Assembly: GCA_046154585.1 (NCBI GenBank)
Contig: JBJXDX010000051.1
Location: 26,402 to 90,401 of the forward strand
From: CADEFX01 sp046154585
GTDB lineage: Bacteria > Pseudomonadota > Alphaproteobacteria > Rhizobiales > Hyphomicrobiaceae
Direction: 5' to 3'
DNA: 64,000 nt
Shown here: piece by piece, positions 43,126 to 51,769 of the stretch
How positions within the stretch are numbered: position 1 is the stretch's first letter
Layout: each line of letters begins with the position of its first letter
Made by a program: the position numbers and the translations under genes
Notes under the pieces: model-generated
Database searches by the model: none
Seen by the model: the letters and a program-made list of their open reading frames with translations, nothing else
Told to the model about the DNA's origin: nothing

Positions 43126-44258
43126 TGCTGGAGGTCGAGATCAAGCATCGGCTCGGCGAATTCGCGCTCGATGCGCAATTCTCGACGGGACGCGGGCTGG
43201 TGGCACTGTTCGGAAAATCCGGCTCCGGCAAGACGTCGATCGTCAATGTCCTGGCGGGGCTCGTCCGGCCGGACCACGCCCGCATCACGCTCGATGGCGC
43301 ACCGCTCATCAACACGGCGCGCGGCGTGTTCGTGCCGCGCCACAAGCGCAGAATCGGCTACGTTTTCCAAGACGCTCGGCTTCTGCCGCATCTCACGGTA
43401 CGTCAGAATTTGCTTTACGGACGCTTCTTCGCCCCACCCGCCGACGATGGCCCGACGCTGGAGCACGTCGTCGACCTCCTGGGAATCGAGAATCTGCTGG
43501 GCCGACGCCCAGCGCGTCTCTCGGGCGGCGAGAAGCAGCGTGTTGCCATCGGTCGAGCCCTGCTTGCCAAGCCGAACCTTCTGCTGATGGACGAGCCGCT
43601 GGCATCGCTGGATGAGCATCGCAAGGTGGAGATCTTGCCGTATATCGAGCGGCTGCGCGATGAAAGCGGCGTGCCGATCGTCTACGTCAGTCATTCAATC
43701 GCCGAGGTCGCGCGTCTGGCTTCAACGGTCGTACTGTTGTCGTATGGCAGGGTGGCCGCTGTCGGGGCGACGACCGACATCATGCAGCGGCTGGATCTGC
43801 TGCCACTGACCGGGCGGTCCAAGGCCGGCTCGCTCATCGAGGCGACGGTTGAGCACCACGACATGGACTTCGGCCTGACGACCTTGCGCTCCCGCGGTGG
43901 ACTGTGGCGGGTGCAGCAGATCAATGCAGCGGCGGGCACGCCTGTCAGGCTGCGCGTGCGTGCCCGCGACGTGCTTCTGGCCCGAACGTCGCCGGACCAC
44001 GTCAGCGCACTCAATGTACTGCAGGGAACCGTGGCCGCTATCGGCTCTCCGGACGGACCGGGTGTCGATGTGCGCATTGACTGCAGTGGCGATGCCCTGA
44101 TCGCGCGGCTGACGCGTTTTTCGGTGGATCATCTGGGGTTAGCGCCAGGGGTACCGGTTTTCGCGCTTGTGAAAAGCGTGGCGTTCGATGGCCGCAGCAT
44201 CGGCGGCCCGCTGCTGTTGGCGAGCGAGGACGTCGATGATGATGACAATGACACCTGA
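43122..44258 (+). CDS. modC: Molybdate ABC transporter ATP-binding protein
   Basis: A 378-residue ModC starting at ATG 43122 inside the modB stop. Walker A is GKSGSGKTS, signature LSGGEKQRVAIGRALL, Walker B LLMDEPLASLD, and the switch region YVSHSIAEVARL. The C-terminal part is a Mop/TOBE domain starting about residue 290 (ALNVLQGTVAAIGSPD), which binds molybdate and feeds back on transport. It energises molybdate import. Several molybdenum genes in this window (the SoeA-like enzyme, the molybdopterin fusion) give it local demand. Confidence 0.93.
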   Translation: MMLEVEIKHRLGEFALDAQFSTGRGLVALFGKSGSGKTSIVNVLAGLVRPDHARITLDGAPLINTARGVFVPRHKRRIGYVFQDARLLPHLTVRQNLLYGRFFAPPADDGPTLEHVVDLLGIENLLGRRPARLSGGEKQRVAIGRALLAKPNLLLMDEPLASLDEHRKVEILPYIERLRDESGVPIVYVSHSIAEVARLASTVVLLSYGRVAAVGATTDIMQRLDLLPLTGRSKAGSLIEATVEHHDMDFGLTTLRSRGGLWRVQQINAAAGTPVRLRVRARDVLLARTSPDHVSALNVLQGTVAAIGSPDGPGVDVRIDCSGDALIARLTRFSVDHLGLAPGVPVFALVKSVAFDGRSIGGPLLLASEDVDDDDNDT

Positions 44259-44306
44259 TGTAGCTCGCCCACCTCGGCACGTGCCATACTGGCGCGAAAT
44301 TGGAGA

Positions 44307-45476
44307 ATGGAGCAGTCGATGACAGACTTGCATCCGCTTGGACCTCTTCCCGCAGGCATTCGCTCGCGCTTCGTCGACAACATCAACGGCTTGCGCATGC
44401 ACGTTCTCGAGGCCGGGTTCGAAGAGAAGAACCGCCGATGCCTTCTGCTGCTGCACGGCTTTCCCGAACTCGCATACAGCTGGCGCAAAGTGATGCTGCC
44501 GCTCGCAGCCGCCGGCTATCACGTGGTCGCGCCGGACCAACGCGGCTACGGACGCACCACCGGCTGGGATCCCGACTATGACGGCGATCTGGGGTCATTT
44601 CGCCTGCTGAACCTGGGGTGCGATACTTTGGGGCTGATATCGGCGCTTGGATACCACTCGGTCGAGGCCGTCATCGGGCACGACTTCGGCTCTCCGGTAG
44701 CTGCATACTGCGCGCTGGCCCGGCCAGACGTGTTTCGCGCGGTAGCATTGATGAGTTCGCCCTTCGGCGGAACGCCTACTCTTCCGTTCAATACGGCCAA
44801 CGAGCGCACAGCCGCGCGCGCCGCGACCAGCATCCACGACGATCTCGCTGCGCTCGAAAGGCCCCGCAAGCACTATCAGTGGTACTACTCGACGCGCGAG
44901 GCCGACGCCAACATGCGCAATTGCCCCCAGGGCCTGCACGCCTTCTTGCGCGCCTACTATCATCACAAGAGCGCCGACTGGCCCGACAACAAACCTCACA
45001 AGCTGACATCGTGGAGCGCGGCGGAGCTGGCCAAGATGCCGACCTACTACATCATGGATCTGGCCAAGGACATGGCGGAGACCGTCGCGCCCGAAATGCC
45101 CAACGAGCGCCAGATCGCCGAGTGCCGTTGGCTGCCCGATGACGAATTGCACGTCTACAGCAGCGAGTATGAGCGCACGGGATTTCAGGGCGGACTGCAA
45201 TGGTATCGCTGCCGCACGACTGGCCGGTATGGCGCCGATTTGGAGATCTATTCGGGCCGCACGATCGACGTGCCCTCCTGCTACATCGCCGGCCAGAGCG
45301 ACTGGGGCGTCCATCAGAAACCCGGCGATTTCGAACGCATGCAAACGGAGGCGTGCACGAACATGCTGGTCTGCCAGCTCGTCGACGGAGCGGGCCATTG
45401 GGTCCAACAGGAACAGCCTGAAGCCGTGAGCCGCCTGCTTCTCCAATTCCTGGACCAAGCCGGAAGCAGGCGCTGA
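44307..45476 (+). CDS. Alpha/beta hydrolase, epoxide hydrolase/haloalkane dehalogenase-like
   Basis: A 389-residue alpha/beta hydrolase. The oxyanion stretch LLHGFPELAYSWRK and the conserved DQRGYGRTTGWD are typical of epoxide hydrolases. The nucleophile elbow GHDFGSPVA carries Asp rather than Ser, as in epoxide hydrolases and haloalkane dehalogenases. The likely general base is the His of DGAGHWVQQE, in the last 30 residues. Length is somewhat long because of a cap domain of about 120 residues. The substrate is unknown. It sits between modC and the molybdopterin fusion gene. Confidence 0.83.
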   Translation: MEQSMTDLHPLGPLPAGIRSRFVDNINGLRMHVLEAGFEEKNRRCLLLLHGFPELAYSWRKVMLPLAAAGYHVVAPDQRGYGRTTGWDPDYDGDLGSFRLLNLGCDTLGLISALGYHSVEAVIGHDFGSPVAAYCALARPDVFRAVALMSSPFGGTPTLPFNTANERTAARAATSIHDDLAALERPRKHYQWYYSTREADANMRNCPQGLHAFLRAYYHHKSADWPDNKPHKLTSWSAAELAKMPTYYIMDLAKDMAETVAPEMPNERQIAECRWLPDDELHVYSSEYERTGFQGGLQWYRCRTTGRYGADLEIYSGRTIDVPSCYIAGQSDWGVHQKPGDFERMQTEACTNMLVCQLVDGAGHWVQQEQPEAVSRLLLQFLDQAGSRR

Positions 45477-45546
45477 TGTTGTATCCAGTGCCCGCGCTCA
45501 CTACGTTGGCAACCATGACGACCGGCGCCGGCAGGACCTGATTGCG

Positions 45547-47175
45547 ATGAAGTTCGCGCGCATCCCCATCGAAGCGGCCACCGGAGCAATTTTGGCGCAT
45601 TCCGTCAGCGTTCCTGGTGGCAGCATCAAAAAGGGCCGTGCGCTGACCGCCACGGAGCTGGCACGTCTCAAGGCAGCTGGGCTGACCCACATCATCGCGG
45701 CGCAGCTCGAAGCCGGCGACGTCGGTGAGGACGAGGCCGCGGGACGTATCGCGCGTGCGGCCTCCGGGGAGAGCACACATAGCTCCGCGCCTTTTACGGG
45801 GCGCGCAAATCTTTTTGCCGATACGGCCGGTTTGGTGGAGATCGATGGCTCGCGCGTGCACGCGCTCAACATGATCGACGAAGGACTGACGATCGCCACG
45901 ACAATGCCGTTCGAGCGTGTAAGCCCCAAACAGATGGTGGCGACCGTCAAGATCATCACGTTTGCCCTGCCGGAAGCCGTGGTGGCGCGCGCGGAAGCAT
46001 TGGCGCGGACACCTGCGGGGCTGATTCGCATCGCGCCGCTGCATGCCAAAACGGCCGGCCTGATCCTGACACGACTGCCTGCCACCAAGCCCAACGTGCT
46101 CGCCAAGCGCGAGCTGGCCATCGCGGGACGACTCGAAAATCTCGGAAGCCGGCTCGGACCCGTCGAGATCGTGGCTCACGAGGAAAGCGCCGTCGCCGCA
46201 GCGATCACGCGGATGAATGCGGCCGGCGCCGATCCCATTATCGTGTTCGCAGCTTCGGCCATCGTCGACCGCGGCGACGTCATCCCGGCAGGCCTCATGG
46301 CAGCCGGGGGCGACATCCTGAGGCTCGGCATGCCCGTCGATCCAGGCAACCTGATGCTGCTCGGACGCTTGGGCGGCACAGACGTGATCGGCGCGCCAAG
46401 CTGTGCCGCCTCGCCCAAGCTCAACGGCTTCGACTGGGTGCTCGAGCGGCGCCTTGCTGGCCTCGAGGTCGGCTCGGCGGACGTGGCCGCCATGGGGCTG
46501 GGCGGGCTGCTGAAAGAAATCGCAACGCGCCCACAGCCGAGAGAGCTCATGGCCGGTGACGAAAACGGGGCACGCAGTGCGCCGCGTATTGCTGCCCTCA
46601 TTCTGGCCGCGGGCCGCTCGACGCGATACGGCGGCAGCAACAAGCTGCTCGCGGATCTCGATGGCGTTCCCATTGTGCGCCGTGTCGCGCAGGCGACCCT
46701 CGAAAGCCGCGCACGGCCCGTTATGGTCGTGACCGGACATCAGGCGGAGCGCGTGGCTGAAGCTTTGAAGGGCCTCGACGTGCAGCTCGTGTACAACCCG
46801 AACTACGCCAAGGGCCTCAGCACGTCGCTGAAAACCGGAATCGGCGCGCTGGCCTCCGATGCGGACGGCGCCGTCGTCTGTCTGGGCGACATGCCCCGGA
46901 TCGAGGCGAGCCATATCGACCGTCTGATCGCAGCGTTTGCGCCGAAGGAAGGCCGCCTGATCGCCCTGCCGCTGCATGAAGGCAAACGCGGCAATCCGGT
47001 GCTGTTCGGCCGCGGGCTGTTCCCGGAGATGATGGCAGCGGAAGGCGACACCGGCGCGCGGCATATCATCGGCAGCCATGCCGAAGAGGTCGTGGAGGTA
47101 GACCTCGGCACCGACGCAATTTTTGCCGACGTCGATACGCCAGAAGCGCTGCAGCGGCTTCAGCGCGAAGCTTGA
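45547..47175 (+). CDS. Molybdopterin-binding / MocA-like nucleotidyltransferase fusion protein
   Basis: A 542-residue two-domain protein. Residues 1-330 resemble MoeA/MoaB-type molybdopterin-binding proteins (VSVPGGSIKKGRALT, then VVAHEESAVAAAI and VDRGDVIPAGL). Residues about 348-540 are a GT-A nucleotidyltransferase like MobA/MocA (ILAAGRSTRYGGSNKLL, GDMPRIEASHIDR and VDTPEAL). Such fusions are well known in Hyphomicrobiales and probably hand molybdenum-charged molybdopterin to the cytidylyl- or guanylyltransferase. Together with modBC it forms a molybdenum cofactor locus. Exact nucleotide preference (CTP or GTP) cannot be read. Confidence 0.85.
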   Translation: MKFARIPIEAATGAILAHSVSVPGGSIKKGRALTATELARLKAAGLTHIIAAQLEAGDVGEDEAAGRIARAASGESTHSSAPFTGRANLFADTAGLVEIDGSRVHALNMIDEGLTIATTMPFERVSPKQMVATVKIITFALPEAVVARAEALARTPAGLIRIAPLHAKTAGLILTRLPATKPNVLAKRELAIAGRLENLGSRLGPVEIVAHEESAVAAAITRMNAAGADPIIVFAASAIVDRGDVIPAGLMAAGGDILRLGMPVDPGNLMLLGRLGGTDVIGAPSCAASPKLNGFDWVLERRLAGLEVGSADVAAMGLGGLLKEIATRPQPRELMAGDENGARSAPRIAALILAAGRSTRYGGSNKLLADLDGVPIVRRVAQATLESRARPVMVVTGHQAERVAEALKGLDVQLVYNPNYAKGLSTSLKTGIGALASDADGAVVCLGDMPRIEASHIDRLIAAFAPKEGRLIALPLHEGKRGNPVLFGRGLFPEMMAAEGDTGARHIIGSHAEEVVEVDLGTDAIFADVDTPEALQRLQREA

Positions 47176-47182
47176 CGTTAAG

Positions 47183-48022
47183 CTACATGCGTAAATGCGG
47201 CCCGCGGATCTGATACAGCGCGAGCGCCGTTGCTACGGCCAGATTGAGCGAGTCCAATCGGCCTGCCATAGGGATCTTCACAAGACGCGTGCATGCGGCC
47301 GTCAGCTCCGGCGACAGGCCCGCGCCTTCGCTGCCCATGACGAGCAATGTCGGCGAACGATACGTAATTTTGCGGAAATCGTCCGTGCTGGAAAGGTGCG
47401 TCCCGACGACATCGCCGGGCCAGGACTCCAGCCATTGCAAAAAGGACGGCTGGTCAAGGCGGACAAGCGGCACGCTGAAGATCGAACCCATCGTTGCCCG
47501 AGCGGCCTCCGGCGAATAGGGATCGCAACTGGCGCCGATCAGCATGACGCCGCGCGCACCGACCGCGTCGGCCGTGCGGATGATGGTGCCGAGATTGCCC
47601 GGGTCGCGGACCTGTTCCAGCGCCAGCCACACGCCCTCTGACGGTTCGACCGCGGATACGGGCGCCAAGGCCCAGCGCTGCTCGAAGACCGCCATGACAT
47701 TCTGCGGGTTTTCTTTCGAGGCAAGCTTGCCGATGATCGCTTCGGTGACTTCCAGGCAGTCGGCGCCAGCAACAAGGGCCCACGCGACGAGGCCGCCGAC
47801 GATCGGGCGTTGCTTTTCAGTGACGGCATAGAGGAGCGTGCGCGGAAGCCAGCCATTGTCGCGCGCCGTGATGATCAGTGCCGCGCCTTCGACCGAAAAC
47901 AAGCCCGTATCGCGGCGCACCTTGCGCATGTCGAGCGAGCGGACGAACTTGACCTGCTCATTCTGGAGACTGGTGATGGCGCGCGGTGCATTCGCCGCGT
48001 CGCGGTCAACCGGCGGGGTCAT
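47183..48022 (-). CDS. TrmH/SpoU family RNA 2'-O-methyltransferase
   Basis: A 279-residue SPOUT methyltransferase; ATG 48022 with GGAGTTCTC just upstream is chosen over ATG 48112. The N-terminal substrate-binding part (SLQNEQVKFVRSLDMRKVR) is followed by the SPOUT signatures DPGNLGTIIRTADAVGA, VMGSEGAGLSPE and GRLDSLNLAVA. These build the trefoil knot that binds AdoMet. The target is a ribosomal or transfer RNA ribose. The start overlaps the end of the upstream class I methyltransferase gene by 17 bases, indicating coupled translation. Confidence 0.87.
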   Translation of the reverse strand: MTPPVDRDAANAPRAITSLQNEQVKFVRSLDMRKVRRDTGLFSVEGAALIITARDNGWLPRTLLYAVTEKQRPIVGGLVAWALVAGADCLEVTEAIIGKLASKENPQNVMAVFEQRWALAPVSAVEPSEGVWLALEQVRDPGNLGTIIRTADAVGARGVMLIGASCDPYSPEAARATMGSIFSVPLVRLDQPSFLQWLESWPGDVVGTHLSSTDDFRKITYRSPTLLVMGSEGAGLSPELTAACTRLVKIPMAGRLDSLNLAVATALALYQIRGPHLRM

Positions 48023-48977
48023 GAGAACTCCAGCGCGTAAACAACGACGTAGGGACCGCTCGCTGACCACCCTCCTCGCGGATCGCGAGCTCGCCGCTCG
48101 AGAAAAAGCCACCGCGTCCCGACAAAGACTCGCGCGCTACTTGGTCGATGGCCAGAGCCGATGCCCGGATGGCATAGGCCGTGAGGATAAGCCGTGCTTC
48201 GGATTTGTCGAGGAGCGCCGCGCAATCACGCAGTAGTGGCGGCAGGTGTTCGAACAAATCCCACACCTCGTTGCTGGGACCGCGTCCGAACTTCGGCGGA
48301 TCGACAAGGATTACATTGTAGGTCTTACCTCGTCGCACTTCGCGTTGGACGAATTTGCGCGCGTCATCGAGCAGCCAGCGGATAGGCGCCTGTTCGAGAC
48401 CAGACGCCTGCTGATTTTCCTTGCCCCAGGCGATCGCCCGTTTGGAGGCATCGACATGCGTGATCTCGGCTCCGGCCCGCGCCGCCAGCATCGTCGCGGC
48501 CCCCGTGTAGGCGAACAAGTTGAGGAGACGCGGCCGCTCGACACGCATACCGCCCAGGCCTTGGAGCATCCACTCCCAGTGTGGCAACTGCTCAGGAAAG
48601 ATGCCGAGATGCCGAAAGCCTGTGAGCCGGCACACAAGCTTCACATCCTTGAGGCGGACGGGCCAGCTTTCAGGCACGGGCCGATCCTTGCGCCACTTGC
48701 CGCTTTCAGCATCGTCCTCGCCGTCGAAGATCGCATCGGCCTTCGCCCACGCGTCCGGCACAAGCGGCTGCCACATGGCCTGCGGCTCGGGGCGATCGAC
48801 GATCACCCTTCCGAACCGCTCAAGCTTGCGGCCTGCCCCGCTGTCGATAAGCCGGTAGTCCTCGAAGCCCGCGCTCTCGATAACAGACAAAAACGGCATG
48901 CGCACACGCTCGTCTGGCGTTTTGCTATCGCCCTTTTCGGCCTTGCGTGTCACGGTTCGTCTTGGTCCCGATCCCAT
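48006..48977 (-). CDS. Class I SAM-dependent rRNA methyltransferase (RlmI/RlmK-like)
   Basis: A 323-residue AdoMet methyltransferase of the RlmI/RlmK COG1092 group. The AdoMet motif is LNLFAYTGAATMLAARAGA near residues 165-183, with DASKRAIAWGKEN and the catalytic region VILVDPPKFGRG. These enzymes methylate the C5 or N7 atom of rRNA bases. A PUA-like domain common in RlmI is not evident, the first 90 residues being a separate beta-rich part. The overlapping TrmH gene suggests joint roles in RNA modification. Confidence 0.83.
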   Translation of the reverse strand: MGSGPRRTVTRKAEKGDSKTPDERVRMPFLSVIESAGFEDYRLIDSGAGRKLERFGRVIVDRPEPQAMWQPLVPDAWAKADAIFDGEDDAESGKWRKDRPVPESWPVRLKDVKLVCRLTGFRHLGIFPEQLPHWEWMLQGLGGMRVERPRLLNLFAYTGAATMLAARAGAEITHVDASKRAIAWGKENQQASGLEQAPIRWLLDDARKFVQREVRRGKTYNVILVDPPKFGRGPSNEVWDLFEHLPPLLRDCAALLDKSEARLILTAYAIRASALAIDQVARESLSGRGGFFSSGELAIREEGGQRAVPTSLFTRWSSHDPAG

Positions 48978-49188
48978 TGCGATGCCACCCTATAGCAGAC
49001 GAAGCGCCGCCCGGCAGGCGGTGTTGCCTCGATCTTGCAATGATGGCAATTGCCCAGGGTCCAGGTGCCCGCTCGTTAGGCATTCTGCATTGCATGAGCG
49101 CAGCGCCCCCAATAGCATGCCGGGTGAGAGAATGGCCGCGGGCCGGACACTCCTCTACTCCCACTCTCGAAACCGGAGCACGTTCGCA

Positions 49189-50262
49189 ATGCCCTACAAC
49201 ATCCTGATCCTGGGCGCATCCTACGGATCGCTGCTGGCATCCAAGCTCCTGTTCGGGGGGCACAAAGTGACCCTGGTGTGCCTGCCGGCCGAGGCCGAGC
49301 TGATCAATGCGGAAGGGTTCCGGGTGCGCATGCCGATCAGGGGGCGGAAGGACCAGATCGAGATCGACTCGCGCAAACTGCCTGGCAAGGTTTCGGCCGC
49401 AGGACCCGGCGACGTCAATCCAAAGGACTACGATCTCATCGGTCTGGCGATGCAGGAACCGCAGTACCGGTCGCCGGGCGTGCGCGAGCTGCTCGATGCC
49501 GTCGCCAAATCCGGGGTGCCGTGCATGTCGATCATGAACATGCCGCCCCTGCCCTACGTTAAGCGGATCCCCGGCCTGAACTACGACGCGCTGAAAAACG
49601 CCTACACCGATGCGTCCGTCTGGGACAACTTCGATCCCGGCACGCTGTCGCTGTGCAGCCCGGACCCGCAGGCGATCCGCCCACCGGAGGAGAAGGTCAA
49701 CGTTCTGCAGGTCACGCTACCGACCAACTTCAAGGTGGCGAAATTCGACAGCGATAAGCACACAGCGATCGTGCGCCAATTGCAGGCTGACATCGAGGCG
49801 GTGCGGTTCGATACAGGTGACGGCAAGATCGAGCTGCCGGTGAAGCTGAAGGTGCACGACTCCATCTTCGTGCCGTTGGCCAAATGGGCCATGCTGCTGG
49901 CCGGCAACTACCGCTGTGTCACCAAGGACGGCATGCGGACGGCACAGGAAGCAGTGCACAGCGACATCGAAACCTCGCGCTCAGTCTACAATTTCGTCAA
50001 CGACCTGTGCATCAAACTCGGGGCTGCGCCCGACGATCTCGTGCCGTTCGAGAAATACGCTGCGGCAGCACAAAGCCTCACGCGCCCGGCCTCCGCGGCC
50101 CGCGCCCTCAACAATGGCCTGCCCAACATCGAGCGTGCGGACAAGCTCGTGCAAGGGATCGCCAAGCAGAAGGGCCTGAGCCACCCCACCATCGATGCGA
50201 CGGTTGCGCTGGTCGATTCCCGGCTGGAGGCAAATCGGAAGGCAGCTGCCGCGAAGGCTTGA
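49189..50262 (+). CDS. Ketopantoate reductase-like NAD(P)-binding protein (PanE/ApbA family)
   Basis: A 357-residue protein starting at ATG 49189; the GTG/ATG starts further upstream lie in the divergent promoter region. The N-terminus LILGASYGSLLASKLLFGGHK is a Rossmann fold of the ketopantoate reductase type. The C-terminal helical domain contains NMPPLPYVKRIPG and GAAPDDLVPFEKYAAA, but the catalytic Lys/Glu of PanE could not be placed firmly. It may therefore act on another 2-oxoacid. The ribosome-binding site is weak. The 87-residue gene 19 bases downstream is probably in the same transcript. Confidence 0.78.
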   Translation: MPYNILILGASYGSLLASKLLFGGHKVTLVCLPAEAELINAEGFRVRMPIRGRKDQIEIDSRKLPGKVSAAGPGDVNPKDYDLIGLAMQEPQYRSPGVRELLDAVAKSGVPCMSIMNMPPLPYVKRIPGLNYDALKNAYTDASVWDNFDPGTLSLCSPDPQAIRPPEEKVNVLQVTLPTNFKVAKFDSDKHTAIVRQLQADIEAVRFDTGDGKIELPVKLKVHDSIFVPLAKWAMLLAGNYRCVTKDGMRTAQEAVHSDIETSRSVYNFVNDLCIKLGAAPDDLVPFEKYAAAAQSLTRPASAARALNNGLPNIERADKLVQGIAKQKGLSHPTIDATVALVDSRLEANRKAAAAKA

Positions 50263-50280
50263 AAGCATCCGGACAACGCG

Positions 50281-50544
50281 ATGCGAGCGAAGAATCTGGT
50301 GGTGAAGTCGATCAACGCGGCCGGTGATGACCGTTGCGTTGATATATTTCGCCGCCCGGACGACACCTTCGGGTTTGAGGAATATCGGCGCGACGTCGAG
50401 GATCAGCGCGGTTGGTTTGCCATTGGCTTCTACAGCAGCAAACCGTTCGACAGCGAAGCGGCAGCGCAGGCCGCCGCCCTTGCAGCTGTTTCCTGGCTGC
50501 GGGAGGCAATCGGCTCAGAAGCCAAGACGTTCGCGCCAGAATAG
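50281..50544 (+). CDS. Conserved hypothetical protein, 87 residues
   Basis: A small soluble protein starting MRAKNLVVKSINAAGDDRCV, with an aromatic centre (FGFEEYRRDVEDQRGWF) and a helical end. There is no signal peptide or membrane segment. Sequences of this kind are known as conserved unknowns in alphaproteobacteria. It sits behind the ketopantoate-reductase-like gene. The last 30 bases overlap the end of the convergent glycosyltransferase gene, so transcripts of the two may be antisense to one another. Confidence 0.65.
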   Translation: MRAKNLVVKSINAAGDDRCVDIFRRPDDTFGFEEYRRDVEDQRGWFAIGFYSSKPFDSEAAAQAAALAAVSWLREAIGSEAKTFAPE

Positions 50545-51552
50545 GACAAGCCGCTCCGGATCGCCCACGCGCTGTGCCAACCGCGCGCTGCCTTCGGCCA
50601 GGCCGCGGGCAGCATCCCGATCGGCGGCAAGGCGCTGGATCGCACGCACCCACTCACCCGGATCATCGCCAAGGAGCAAACCGTTGCGGCCGGCCTCTAT
50701 CGCCGCGCTAAACGGCAACCGGGCGCTTGCCAGCAAGGCTGCCCCCGTTGCGGCAGCCTCCATCAACTTTGTGAGCGACCTGCCGCGATTGAAAGGCGTG
50801 TCGGGCAGCGGTGCGAGAAGAAGGTGGAAGCGTTCACCGGCCATGCGCGCCCGGTAGTCCGCCCAAGCAAGCGGCGCGCAGTTTTCGACGCCCGGGAGAC
50901 GCGCGACACGCGCGGGCAGATGCCGGCCGAGAAAAACCGCGAGCGTGATGTCACGATTGTCTCTCAGCACATGCTCCAGAACCGGCGCAAGAAAGTCGAG
51001 ACCGTTGGAGTGGCTGCGTGTCCCGAGGAACGCTAGGCGCAAAGGGCCGGGCGCGGTGAAATGGTGAAGATCTGGCGGGGGGCTCAGGAGGGCGGGATCA
51101 AGACGTTCGCCGGGCAGATTGGGAAACAGGGCAAGGATGGCGTCACTGGGTGCCACTACGGTCGGGCCGAGATCCATGACGCGAGGCAGCAGATTGCGCG
51201 TGAAGCGTGCCAGGCGGCGGCGATAGTCGGCAGGCAGTTCCTCACAGGCGTGCGCGATGGGCAGCATATCGTCGAGGATATAGTAGACACGCTCGGGGTG
51301 CAGGGCCCGAATATGATCAAGTTCGGCGGGCGTCACGTAGCGCACAATGACGACGCGGCGTCCGTGGACGAACGTGTACGGCCCTGTGCGGGCGATCGGA
51401 CGGCCCGGCTCGGCGCGGCCGCTTGCGACGTGAGGCGCCAGAGCCCGCAGGAAATAATAGTCGGCCGTCGGCAGGGACGTCGCCGATGGGGACGCCACGC
51501 AATACGACCTTGAGGATAGCCACTTCAGCAGCGCGTTGCCCCTACCAGCCAA
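50515..51552 (-). CDS. Glycosyltransferase (GT4/GT1-like)
   Basis: A 345-residue glycosyltransferase with a GT-B fold. The N-terminal domain has the membrane-contact region EELPADYRRRLARFTRNLL, and the C-terminal nucleotide-sugar domain starts LRLAFLGTRSHSNGLDFL. The end contains FNRGRSLTKLMEAAATGAALL, the acidic or GxxxE-type signature near the donor site. The sugar is unknown. It is divergent from the KpsC-like gene across about 220 bases, which supports a shared role in surface polysaccharide. Confidence 0.78.
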   Translation of the reverse strand: MAGRGNALLKWLSSRSYCVASPSATSLPTADYYFLRALAPHVASGRAEPGRPIARTGPYTFVHGRRVVIVRYVTPAELDHIRALHPERVYYILDDMLPIAHACEELPADYRRRLARFTRNLLPRVMDLGPTVVAPSDAILALFPNLPGERLDPALLSPPPDLHHFTAPGPLRLAFLGTRSHSNGLDFLAPVLEHVLRDNRDITLAVFLGRHLPARVARLPGVENCAPLAWADYRARMAGERFHLLLAPLPDTPFNRGRSLTKLMEAAATGAALLASARLPFSAAIEAGRNGLLLGDDPGEWVRAIQRLAADRDAARGLAEGSARLAQRVGDPERLVLFWRERLGF

Positions 51553-51769
51553 TCACCGCACCTTCAATTGTGGCTGAGTCGCCACATTTCCCCATGAAAG
51601 ACTCAATGCTGCCATAAGCAACGTTGTGAGCCTATCCCGTAGCATGTTAACCATTTCAGACAAGTGACTACGGGGTTTCTTTAGTTCATTAGGCTTGTGC
51701 GGGAACGTTTACGGCGACGCGGCGGATTTACCGGCGCGTACGATCCCGTTTGGCCTGGGCGGGGGTTCC

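Noticed and set aside
45052..47079. Long minus-strand open frame (675 codons) opposite the molybdopterin fusion gene
   Set aside because: It is antisense to two genes with clear domains. Long antisense frames are expected at this GC content and the protein has no recognisable motif.
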